Source of the DNA: Bacteroidales bacterium
Lineage (GTDB): Bacteria; Bacteroidota; Bacteroidia; Bacteroidales; JAGOPY01
Assembly (NCBI GenBank): GCA_017991835.1
Contig: JAGOPY010000019.1
Coordinates: 1-54,482 of the forward strand
Length of the DNA stretch: 54,482 nt
Direction of reading: 5' to 3'
Shown: piece after piece, positions 42,091-49,409 of the stretch
How positions within the stretch are numbered: the stretch's first letter is position 1
Layout: every line of letters starts with the position of its first letter
The notes under the pieces: generated by a model
Databases searched by the model: none
Seen by the model: the letters and a program-made list of their open reading frames with translations, nothing else
What the model was told of the DNA's origin: nothing
Position numbers and translations under genes: made by a program

Positions 42091-42105
42091 TGCAAATACT
42101 TTGCA
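42091..42105 (+). promoter_or_regulatory. Shared dyad TGCAA-N5-TTGCA, copy 5 (perfect)
   Basis: TGCAA-atact-TTGCA followed by CC, 35 bases after the HEPN gene stop and 39 bases before the ATG at 42145. Confidence 0.65.
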
Positions 42106-42144
42106 CCCTCTCAATATACATTTGCTTCCAAACCAAGTTTGCCT

Positions 42145-42564
42145 ATGGAAGCAATCTCACAAAAAATCCAGAAAGCATGGGAGAGCCATGATTATCAATC
42201 GCTAGTGAATTTGCTCACAGATAAGGTTGAATATATCTCGCTATCAGCTGATGTTTTTTTAGGTGGTAAATCAAAAGTCTCGGCATATCTGCGAAAAGCA
42301 TTTATGAATCTGCGGAACAGCAAAACCGTCACTGTTGTTAATCCGTATCCTGGCTCATGCAAATGCTTTGAAGCCATGCATCGCTATGTTCAACTGGTCC
42401 CGGAACTTAATTACTGGGTTAAGGACAACGAAATATATTATGTAGTTGCATTAGAGCCCAGAGAATCAGTAACCAGGGTCCGGATTTCATTTGAAATCAT
42501 TGATTCGAAAATTGACCTGATTCTTGTTGAGAAAAAAGAGAAAACCAGAAGAAAATTGATATGA
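42145..42564 (+). CDS. Small protein, possibly NTF2/SnoaL-like
   Basis: 139 residues from the ATG at 42145 (MEAISQKIQKAWESHDYQSLVNLLTD). The frame is open from 42088, but that ATG lies within the shared dyad, so it would sit at or before the transcription start. The layout of an N-terminal helix pair, then DKVEYISLSADVFLGGKSKVSAYLRKAF and a run of beta strands, resembles the cone-shaped NTF2/SnoaL fold. Related sequences usually act as small-molecule isomerases or as immunity and scaffold proteins, but I do not recognise the family. It lies between the retron and the CARF regulator, on the same strand. Confidence 0.55.
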   Translation: MEAISQKIQKAWESHDYQSLVNLLTDKVEYISLSADVFLGGKSKVSAYLRKAFMNLRNSKTVTVVNPYPGSCKCFEAMHRYVQLVPELNYWVKDNEIYYVVALEPRESVTRVRISFEIIDSKIDLILVEKKEKTRRKLI

Positions 42565-42612
42565 TGTCAAGCATTAGTTCATAATAATTACATTTATATC
42601 AAATTCTGACAC

Positions 42613-44052
42613 ATGCATAAAATTCTAATCTCCTGGATTGCGTACAATAATGATTTCTCAGGTAGCGATGTCAATACGGAGGGTCCAAATTATCAGTTTC
42701 ACAAATATTTTTTCAAGGATTACAGCAAGCATGTTTTATTGTATTCTGCAAAAGACCAGGATGTCCGCTCCGGCCGGCTGCGGACAAAGCTGAACGAGGA
42801 TTTTCCGGGTCATGTGGTTGAGGAAAAGTTACTGGAACTGGATGATGTTATAAACCTGGATGAAGTGAAATCCAAGGTTGAAAAGTTTTTGCTTGGTCAC
42901 CCGGATGACGAATTGGATTTGTTCTTCTCACCCGGAACCTCCATCATGCAGCTTAGCTGGTATATATGTCACCTTACGCTTGGACTGAAAACCAGAATTC
43001 TGCAAACGAGGCCGCCTTCCAAATCAAAATCAGGCAGGCCGGAATTAATAGAAATAATTCCGGCGGAATCTCCAATGCCTGTCTCTGCTGTTATACGCCA
43101 AAGATCCCTGGGGGATGACAAAGAAGAAGTTACCTCTGAAAGATATAATCTGACTTCCGCCCTGAGGCCGGTCTATGATAAAGCATATAAGATTGCCAAG
43201 GCAGATGTGACAACTATTATTTATGGTGCAACCGGCACAGGTAAAGAACACCTGGCCGGGTATATCCGGGAAAACAGCACCCGTTCGCAAAAGCCATTTT
43301 TACCGGTGAACTGCTCTGCTTTTGGGGATCAGCTGCTTGAATCCAGGCTGTTCGGATATAAAAAAGGATCCTTTACGAGTGCTGATAAAGATACCATGGG
43401 GATTTTTGAAGAAGCAAACCATGGGACCGTTTTCCTTGATGAAATAGGCGACATCTCACCATATATGCAGCAATCACTTCTCAGGTTTCTGCAGGTAAAA
43501 GAGATTCAGCCTATTGGCGGCAAACCCCTTAAGGTCGATGTGCGAATCATTGCTGCGACCAACAAGAACCTGCTTGAAATGTGCAAGGAAGGAAAATACC
43601 GTTGGGATCTGTATTACCGGCTTAATGTGGCTGAATTGGAACTTCCGTCGTTGATAGAGCGTGGAGTTGAAGATTTGGAAGAGATGATCAAATACTTTCT
43701 TGAAGAAAAACGAAAGGAATATAAACGGCAAAAGCCATTAAAACTTTCCAAAGAAGTCAGTCAGTTCCTCAGAAACTATCACTTTCCTGGCAACGTAAGG
43801 GAACTTGAACAGATCATCACGTCATTTTATGTATATTGTGACGATGAAGTAACTTTGTGCAACCTTCCCTCCAGAATGTTGAATAATACTGAAGCCGGAA
43901 GCTTATTGTGGAAAGACATTGAGAAGGGGCATATTGAAAAGGTACTGGAACTAAAAAAGGGTAATAAAAGACAATCATACCTGGCACTTGGGTATGGCTC
44001 AATCAATACCTTGATGAAGAAGATTAAGGAGTATAATATTGACTATCAGTAA
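42613..44052 (+). CDS. CARF-domain sigma-54-type AAA+ regulator (RtcR-like)
   Basis: 479 residues. The N-terminal 180 residues (MHKILISWIAYNNDF ... KHVLLYSAKDQD ... LDLFFSPGTSIMQLSWYICHLTL) have the Rossmann-like pattern of CARF domains as in RtcR, which sense cyclic oligonucleotides or RNA ends. Then comes a sigma-54 activator AAA+ domain: Walker A GATGTGKE (205-212), Walker B GTVFLDEIGD, RWDLYYRLN and an NVREL segment. A C-terminal helix-turn-helix (about 430-479) follows. The loop that normally reads GAFTGA and touches sigma-54 is GSFTSA here (about 253-258), a change at two positions. RtcR controls RNA repair in other bacteria; no rtcA/rtcB is seen here. Its setting suggests control of defence genes (inference). 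Confidence 0.85.
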   Translation: MHKILISWIAYNNDFSGSDVNTEGPNYQFHKYFFKDYSKHVLLYSAKDQDVRSGRLRTKLNEDFPGHVVEEKLLELDDVINLDEVKSKVEKFLLGHPDDELDLFFSPGTSIMQLSWYICHLTLGLKTRILQTRPPSKSKSGRPELIEIIPAESPMPVSAVIRQRSLGDDKEEVTSERYNLTSALRPVYDKAYKIAKADVTTIIYGATGTGKEHLAGYIRENSTRSQKPFLPVNCSAFGDQLLESRLFGYKKGSFTSADKDTMGIFEEANHGTVFLDEIGDISPYMQQSLLRFLQVKEIQPIGGKPLKVDVRIIAATNKNLLEMCKEGKYRWDLYYRLNVAELELPSLIERGVEDLEEMIKYFLEEKRKEYKRQKPLKLSKEVSQFLRNYHFPGNVRELEQIITSFYVYCDDEVTLCNLPSRMLNNTEAGSLLWKDIEKGHIEKVLELKKGNKRQSYLALGYGSINTLMKKIKEYNIDYQ

Positions 44053-44104
44053 TTTTTATTATTTTAACATACCGGGTTTAATAATTGAGAATACCTAAAA
44101 TAGC

Positions 44105-45979
44105 ATGAGCTGGATTAAATCAATAACCATAGAAAACTTCCGTCTTTTCAAGAAGCCTGCAACCTTTGACTTTGCCCCTCTCACTCTCCTGACGGGTCCG
44201 AATAATTCCGGCAAAAGCTCTCTTACCAAATCATTGCTGATATTGGATGACAGCTCGAGAAAGAACGCTTTTAATGAACTGGAATTTAATGTGCGTGGAA
44301 TTGATCTCGGTGATTTTAAATCCGTCCGAAATATAGATTGTAAAGAAAATGACGATATAAAATTTGATATAACGCTGGAAAATGCAAGGGAAATGTATAT
44401 ACCTGCCAATAAGGGCCATCTTCTGAATCCCTACGAGACCAGGATTAAACTCTGCTATCAGGAATCTCCAGGGTCCGCTAGACTGAGAAAAATCCAAATA
44501 TTTGACAAAGCATACAATAATAAGAATGGAATAGAAGATCTTCTGTTTGGATATGAATTAATTAAGGAAAGAGATGAGTTGCTTGCGCTATTATATATTA
44601 ATTATGAAAATCTTATCGGGCAAATTGAACAACAAGTAAAAGAATTTAAAAAATCAATCAAACATCATGAATCCAAGACTTCGGAATCAATTGAGGAAGG
44701 AAGGATATCGGTCTACATTGGCCCGAAATCTCATGAGCTAAAAGCTGGTCAGATCTTTTTCGATTTCAAATCCGTTAATCCATTGTTGTACAGAGTAAAT
44801 AAAAAAATCCTGGATAACTCAAAGCTCAAGCCATTATTAAACCAAGCCGGGGCTCATGCTGCTGATTTATTTAATCTTCTGAATGTATTCTTTATTCAGG
44901 AGTTGAGTTATTCTGTAATTGACTACAATAAAAATTTAAAATATATAAAAGAGACCTTAGGCTATTTACGAGCAGATAACAATAAGTGGTTAATGTTTCT
45001 GGAATATTTAAATGATCATGTTTTTGATTCTTTCAGATTCTCAGAATTTAAAGGATACCTTCCTGATATAAAAAAAAAGATGTTGGCTGACAAATTGCAA
45101 TATGTAGAATATCCTGAATTAAATAACTTCCAGGAGTTATTAATAAAAGCATACCCAACAGATTATACCAAAGAGTTGATTAACAGGAATTTTAAAGCTT
45201 TAATAGATCATCTTTTTGACGTTATGAATGATGTTTTGGTAACGAGCAAAATAAGAAGGATCAAGATTGATTATGCTCCAGCGGATCGCTTTAAAAGAAA
45301 TAAGCTCCATTACTATAGCGATGAATTATCACCAATAACTAAGAATTTACACTCAGCTGTCAGGCAACAGGTTGCAGAGGAAAACTGGAAATTTGTCAAT
45401 CACTGGATAAAGAAATTCAAGATCGGCGAACGTCTTGACATTTCTGATTCTTCAGGCATAGGGGCCACTATCAGCGTGATAACAAAAAATAAATCAGTGG
45501 ATATTTCAACCCTGGGTTATGGTTATGCCCAACTATTTTTTTTAATGATCAAATTTCTATGTAGAGATATTAAGAAGCTCAATCCATATTCGAATGATTT
45601 TTATACAGAAACGGTCACTCTGATTATTGAAGAGCCCGAATCAAACTTGCATCCAAAACTTCAATCACTCCTGGCTGATTTCTTCATTGATGCTATTAAT
45701 AAATTTAATGTCAGAATCATTCTTGAAACGCACAGCGAATACCTGATCAGAAAACTGCAGTATCTTACTGCCATGAAAACCGCTACCTGTAAGGATACAA
45801 AAATATACTATTTCAATGAACCTGATCATTCTAAAAGGACAGGCGGTGAGCCACTGATAAGGAAGATCGAAATTCTTGAAGATGGAAGTCTGACTTCTGA
45901 TTTTGGCCCCGGATTTTTCGATGAAGCCACAAATTGGAAATTCGAGCTGATGAGGATCAAGAATGCACAGAAAAACTGA
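44105..45979 (+). CDS. AAA15/RecF-like ATPase
   Basis: A 624-residue ABC-type P-loop ATPase of the kind found in OLD, RecF and many defence systems. Walker A is LLTGPNNSGKSSLTKSL (about 30-45) right after FRLFKKPATFDFAPLT. A long helical insert (about 150-400) follows. The signature-like region is DISTLGYGYAQLFFLMI, Walker B is TLIIEEPESNLHPKLQ and the switch His is in IILETHSEYLIRK. The C-terminus (IYYFNEPDHSKRTGGEPLIRKIEILEDGSL) is the usual end of this group; there is no TOPRIM nuclease domain. The next gene begins 8 bases later, so ATPase and partner form a two-gene unit, probably a sensor and an effector. AT-rich codon use fits the surrounding island. Confidence 0.85.
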   Translation: MSWIKSITIENFRLFKKPATFDFAPLTLLTGPNNSGKSSLTKSLLILDDSSRKNAFNELEFNVRGIDLGDFKSVRNIDCKENDDIKFDITLENAREMYIPANKGHLLNPYETRIKLCYQESPGSARLRKIQIFDKAYNNKNGIEDLLFGYELIKERDELLALLYINYENLIGQIEQQVKEFKKSIKHHESKTSESIEEGRISVYIGPKSHELKAGQIFFDFKSVNPLLYRVNKKILDNSKLKPLLNQAGAHAADLFNLLNVFFIQELSYSVIDYNKNLKYIKETLGYLRADNNKWLMFLEYLNDHVFDSFRFSEFKGYLPDIKKKMLADKLQYVEYPELNNFQELLIKAYPTDYTKELINRNFKALIDHLFDVMNDVLVTSKIRRIKIDYAPADRFKRNKLHYYSDELSPITKNLHSAVRQQVAEENWKFVNHWIKKFKIGERLDISDSSGIGATISVITKNKSVDISTLGYGYAQLFFLMIKFLCRDIKKLNPYSNDFYTETVTLIIEEPESNLHPKLQSLLADFFIDAINKFNVRIILETHSEYLIRKLQYLTAMKTATCKDTKIYYFNEPDHSKRTGGEPLIRKIEILEDGSLTSDFGPGFFDEATNWKFELMRIKNAQKN

Positions 45980-45987
45980 ACGGAGCC

Positions 45988-47004
45988 ATGATACGTCGTC
46001 TTGTCATCGATCATCAGTTCTTGGATAATTTTATCACGATTTATAATAATGAGAATCCTGAACATGTGGATCTCAGAAGGTTCCTTAAAACAATCAGGAA
46101 TTTTGAATTAGTAATCGATGTAAGTGACCTGGATGAGCTATTTTCAGTTATAAAAAGCAATCCATTACTGGAAGAACTGATCGACTCCAAACCCCCACAT
46201 GTAATTTTTGATAAAGAAATCCTAATCAAAATCAATATTGATTCCTTTTTATCTTCACAACCTCCTTTCACCCTGTTTTTCTCTGATGGACAGAATGTTT
46301 ATTCAAGGACATTCCGGTTTGGATTTGAAACCATTTCAACTGAAAATCTCGGTGATAGATGGCACTGTTACCGGGCAGACAGGGATGATCGTAACAGGAA
46401 GGTGACTTTGAAAGACAATGTTCCTGATAATTTGAAGTTTGATAATTGGTCAGTGTTAAAATCATTCACTCACCCTGTCCAAAGTATCCTTATTTTCGAC
46501 AAGTATATTTTATCTGATAAAAGCACTACCCGCATTATTGACAACCTAATACCCCTTATTAAAAACCTGATTTACAATGGCTCAGTAAATAAAACTGTGG
46601 ATATTACAATAATATCCGAGTCAACGGATTTAAAAAAGGATTTTGAAAAGATTAAAAAGATGTTAACCGCTGAAATCAAAATACCTTTTATACTAAATCT
46701 TGTAAAACATCATAAAAGTTTTTATCCCAGACATTTTGAGGGGCTTCACTTCAGGAGAGTGTTTACTAACTATTGCTGTATCAAGCCCGATGACAGCCTG
46801 AATTTCTTTAAGCCGGATGGAAAAGTTAACAACACTGCTGATATTACGATCTTGTTTTCCTTACATGAACTTAATTGGACAATGATCTGCAGTGACCTGC
46901 AAGATATTAAGGAATATATTACTAAAGTCGAGTCGCTTTCTCAAGCAAACGGAATCCTTGAAACTGCAATAATTCGGGAGGGAAAAGTAACCTTGATAGA
47001 TTGA
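45988..47004 (+). CDS. Partner protein of the AAA15 ATPase, unknown function
   Basis: 338 residues from the ATG at 45988, 8 bases after the ATPase stop; the frame is open to 45934 inside that gene. No family is recognised with confidence. The second half (SILIFDKYIL ... DITIISES ... HHKSFYPRHFEGLHFRRVFTNYCCIKPDDSLNFF) weakly resembles the phospholipase-D-like end domain of some defence effectors, with an LHFRR..TNY stretch in place of the usual LHDR..TN. This is only a pattern impression. Tight coupling with the ATPase suggests an effector or target-recognition subunit. It ends one base from the convergent DUF4407 gene. Confidence 0.5.
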   Translation: MIRRLVIDHQFLDNFITIYNNENPEHVDLRRFLKTIRNFELVIDVSDLDELFSVIKSNPLLEELIDSKPPHVIFDKEILIKINIDSFLSSQPPFTLFFSDGQNVYSRTFRFGFETISTENLGDRWHCYRADRDDRNRKVTLKDNVPDNLKFDNWSVLKSFTHPVQSILIFDKYILSDKSTTRIIDNLIPLIKNLIYNGSVNKTVDITIISESTDLKKDFEKIKKMLTAEIKIPFILNLVKHHKSFYPRHFEGLHFRRVFTNYCCIKPDDSLNFFKPDGKVNNTADITILFSLHELNWTMICSDLQDIKEYITKVESLSQANGILETAIIREGKVTLID

Positions 47005-47005
47005 A

Positions 47006-47995
47006 TTATTTGAAAACGGACATTGCTTTATCGGTTTTTACAGCCCTTTCAAGTTTTTTGTAGGCCGGATGTTGCCGCGAACCATTATTATACTCCCGGT
47101 CACGGTTGATTAAAGCCTCCATCCTCTTCTGCCCTATCATTTCAATCATTTCCACCTTCCTTTCATAATTGGATTTTCCCCACGACATTTTCAGGATGAT
47201 CACCAGGAATTCCATGAAGAAGAATATCAGGGTTGTTATAATATAAATGATGCTCATGAACTTATCGCTGAATACCAGGTCAAACATGGCTTTAATCCGG
47301 TATAGCAACGCATGGTTATTAAAAGTCCCTTCAATCCTGTCTTTTACCGTTTGTATTTCAGCTGATAAATCATTCTGCAATTTATCCATCCGATCTTTTT
47401 CTGCGATGTAATCATCCTCTCTCTGCTTAGCAATATCCATCTTGATCCTCGTGATGCCATGTACTCCACGTATACCGCTTCCACCGCTTCCATCGGCTTC
47501 ACGGCTGGCTTCCTGTTGTGCATCTTGCCACTGAACATATTTGTCATTTATACTTTCGCTGACCTGGATAATTTCGTTTTGATATTTTGCTCTGATCTCC
47601 TTTTCACTATTCCCTTTAACCTCTTCCTTGATAATTCCCATCTGCTGGTCAATATCGTTCTTAAACAAGACCTCATCAATACTGATTGAACCCAGTGTTG
47701 CAATAAGAAATCCGAGAGCAATACGGAATGAAGCAATGAACCAGCTGTTTTTAGCCATGATGATGTTCCTTTCCAGGAGGAAAATCAGTCCGGCTGCCAC
47801 AGAAGCAGCAACAAACGAACTGGACGGGGAACAACCCAGGGCGTTCCGGCATAACAGGAAAGTACTGATAAACCAGAGGATGACAGGAACAAACAATGCG
47901 CTTGCGAGGGCCATTACCTTTTTGCGGCTTGCAGGCGTATCCTGCCTTAGAAGATCGTAATCTTCACCGATTAACTTACTGCATATTTTCAACAT
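47006..47995 (-). CDS. DUF4407 membrane protein
   Basis: 329 residues with three N-terminal hydrophobic segments (about 27-48 VMALASALFVPVILWFIST, 58-74 and 83-106). A long charged coiled-coil part (about 110-235) includes a Gly/Ser-rich GSGGSGIRGVHG turn. A fourth membrane segment (about 247-272 SIIYIITTLIFFFMEFLVII) and a basic tail follow. This is the DUF4407 layout. Function unknown; such proteins occur near mobile and defence genes and may sense or disturb the membrane. It is the last gene of a minus-strand group that also encodes a coiled-coil protein (14 bases upstream), an HNH protein and a DUF4258 protein. Confidence 0.75.
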   Translation of the reverse strand: MLKICSKLIGEDYDLLRQDTPASRKKVMALASALFVPVILWFISTFLLCRNALGCSPSSSFVAASVAAGLIFLLERNIIMAKNSWFIASFRIALGFLIATLGSISIDEVLFKNDIDQQMGIIKEEVKGNSEKEIRAKYQNEIIQVSESINDKYVQWQDAQQEASREADGSGGSGIRGVHGITRIKMDIAKQREDDYIAEKDRMDKLQNDLSAEIQTVKDRIEGTFNNHALLYRIKAMFDLVFSDKFMSIIYIITTLIFFFMEFLVIILKMSWGKSNYERKVEMIEMIGQKRMEALINRDREYNNGSRQHPAYKKLERAVKTDKAMSVFK

Positions 47996-48009
47996 CTTGC
48001 TGTATGTTT

Positions 48010-48576
48010 TTAGTTAAATGAACCATTGCTTAGTCCCAGGTTTTTCTCTTCCAGGCATGTCTCTGTCCCACTTACATAGCCATCCCGGTATGCATGGATA
48101 GCCCTCATGATCCATCCTTCGTCAAGTGCAGACAACTCCTTTTCTTTTTCAAGCTTAATGATAAGCTGGCCAGTATGCTCAATCCTGAGTTCAATTTTAC
48201 GCACAAGCTCCTCAGACAGGCCATGGGCTTCTATTTTCTGCTCCTCAAGAAGTAGTTTGGCTTCTTTCTTTTTGTCAATCAACTGGTCTATTTCCAACCT
48301 GAAATCTGCCTTCATGCTCTTTATTACATGGGCTTGTTTCTCATTTGAGTGATAGGTGTAACCGTCACGATAGCCTATCGCCCTGAAATCCTGCTTCAGG
48401 AATGCCAGGATATCGGCTCCTTTTGGTTCAGCAAAAGGAACCTCGGGTTCGGGCGCTGAATTCTCAACGAACACATTCTCCGGTATCTCAGGGAATATAT
48501 TTTCATTTTCAAGGTTAATTTCCTGCATGTCTTTTCCGACATTTCTTTTTCCGAATAATTTTTCTATCCAGTTCAT
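48010..48576 (-). CDS. Coiled-coil protein of unknown function
   Basis: 188 residues, soluble. The N-terminus MNWIEKLFGKRN is amphipathic and could touch the membrane. It is followed by an acidic, Pro/Glu-rich linker (NIFPEIPENVFVENSAPEPEVPFAEP). A long helix with heptad character (about 95-160: KADFRLEIDQLIDKKKEAKLLLEEQKIEA) comes next, then a helical end. No family is recognised. The start lies 17 bases from the stop of the HNH gene and the stop 14 bases from DUF4407. The three are probably co-transcribed, and the coiled coils of this protein and DUF4407 might pair (inference). Confidence 0.65.
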   Translation of the reverse strand: MNWIEKLFGKRNVGKDMQEINLENENIFPEIPENVFVENSAPEPEVPFAEPKGADILAFLKQDFRAIGYRDGYTYHSNEKQAHVIKSMKADFRLEIDQLIDKKKEAKLLLEEQKIEAHGLSEELVRKIELRIEHTGQLIIKLEKEKELSALDEGWIMRAIHAYRDGYVSGTETCLEEKNLGLSNGSFN

Positions 48577-48593
48577 AATGGTATTTATTTGGT

Positions 48594-48875
48594 TTAAAGG
48601 TTAAATACTGGTATCCTGTATTGTTGATGGCCTCTTTTATGGCAGCTCTCGCAAAGTGTAATCAGGTAACGGTCCTGGTAATCCCAGGGCTTGCGGAATT
48701 CTCCGTTCCCGCCCACCCTATGATATTGGCGGTGATGAACCTGGAGCAGAACCGGGGATCCGCAGATCCGGCAACGCATCAGGTCCCGCTTCATGATCTG
48801 GCCCCTCCTGCTTTGCCACTCGGGCCGTTGAAGCAACTCTTCATATTCTTTCCGGAGTTCTTCTGTTGTTTTCAT
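48594..48875 (-). CDS. Small HNH endonuclease
   Basis: 93 residues from the ATG at 48875 (MKTTEELRKEYEELLQ); the frame continues to 48899, but the shorter start leaves room between genes. It has the zinc-binding HNH plan: CRICG (Cys35, Cys38), the metal-binding LQVHHRQY (His47/His48), then CESCHKRGH (Cys75, Cys78, His79). This minimal HNH probably nicks or cuts DNA. Standing alone with a DUF4258 protein in front and a coiled-coil protein behind, it may be the toxic part of a small mobile or defence cassette, but a stray phage-type HNH gene is also possible. Confidence 0.82.
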   Translation of the reverse strand: MKTTEELRKEYEELLQRPEWQSRRGQIMKRDLMRCRICGSPVLLQVHHRQYHRVGGNGEFRKPWDYQDRYLITLCESCHKRGHQQYRIPVFNL

Positions 48876-48908
48876 TGTAGTTGAATTTATCACAAACAAA
48901 CTTTTCGT

Positions 48909-49235
48909 TTATGCAACCTTTCTGCATCCGTCCACCAGGTCGCACCTTTTCTTCCTGATATGCTTCAGGGCATTATTGCTTTTATAAACGGTAATGATGC
49001 GATTTGAATCTCCGGCAGTGACAATGACAAGATTTTCCAGTTTATTGCGCAGGCTGCCCTTTAAAGTATCAGGCAGTGATTTGCCTGTGACAACATAGAA
49101 TATGTACCCCTGCTTGAAGAACATCTGTGCGTAATCAATTGCCTGGTCAAGGATTTCATCATTGATCCCCCGCTGAGCGGCTCTTGTCATCGAGTGGCGG
49201 GTGTGTTCAAGGTTGAAGGGATTTGAGTTTTTCAT
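48909..49235 (-). CDS. DUF4258-type (BrnT/RelE-like) small protein
   Basis: 108 residues. The pattern HTRHSMTRAAQRGINDEILDQAIDYAQ...GYIFYVVTGKSL...LVIVTAGDSNRIITVYKSNNA is that of DUF4258, a compact fold related to BrnT/RelE-like toxins. No antitoxin gene of typical form is next to it. It is the first gene of the minus-strand group DUF4258, HNH, coiled coil, DUF4407. The 170 bases upstream are very AT-rich and lie between divergent genes, so both promoters must be there, but no convincing box stands out. Confidence 0.7.
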   Translation of the reverse strand: MKNSNPFNLEHTRHSMTRAAQRGINDEILDQAIDYAQMFFKQGYIFYVVTGKSLPDTLKGSLRNKLENLVIVTAGDSNRIITVYKSNNALKHIRKKRCDLVDGCRKVA

Positions 49236-49409
49236 GGCTGCTGTACTTTAGTTAAGGTTCATAATCAGTTTTGCCATCATTTAGCCAAATAATATTCCAG
49301 ATTAGAGGTCAGAATCATATTATTGATTTTCAATTCTATAATATCATTCCATATTATTATAATGTATCATTTAATTTTTTTATGTATCATTAATTGATAT
49401 ACTAATCAA

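Noticed and set aside
42088..42144. Earlier start (ATG at 42088) for the NTF2-like gene
   Set aside because: That ATG is inside the shared dyad, which would place the start codon at or before the transcription start.
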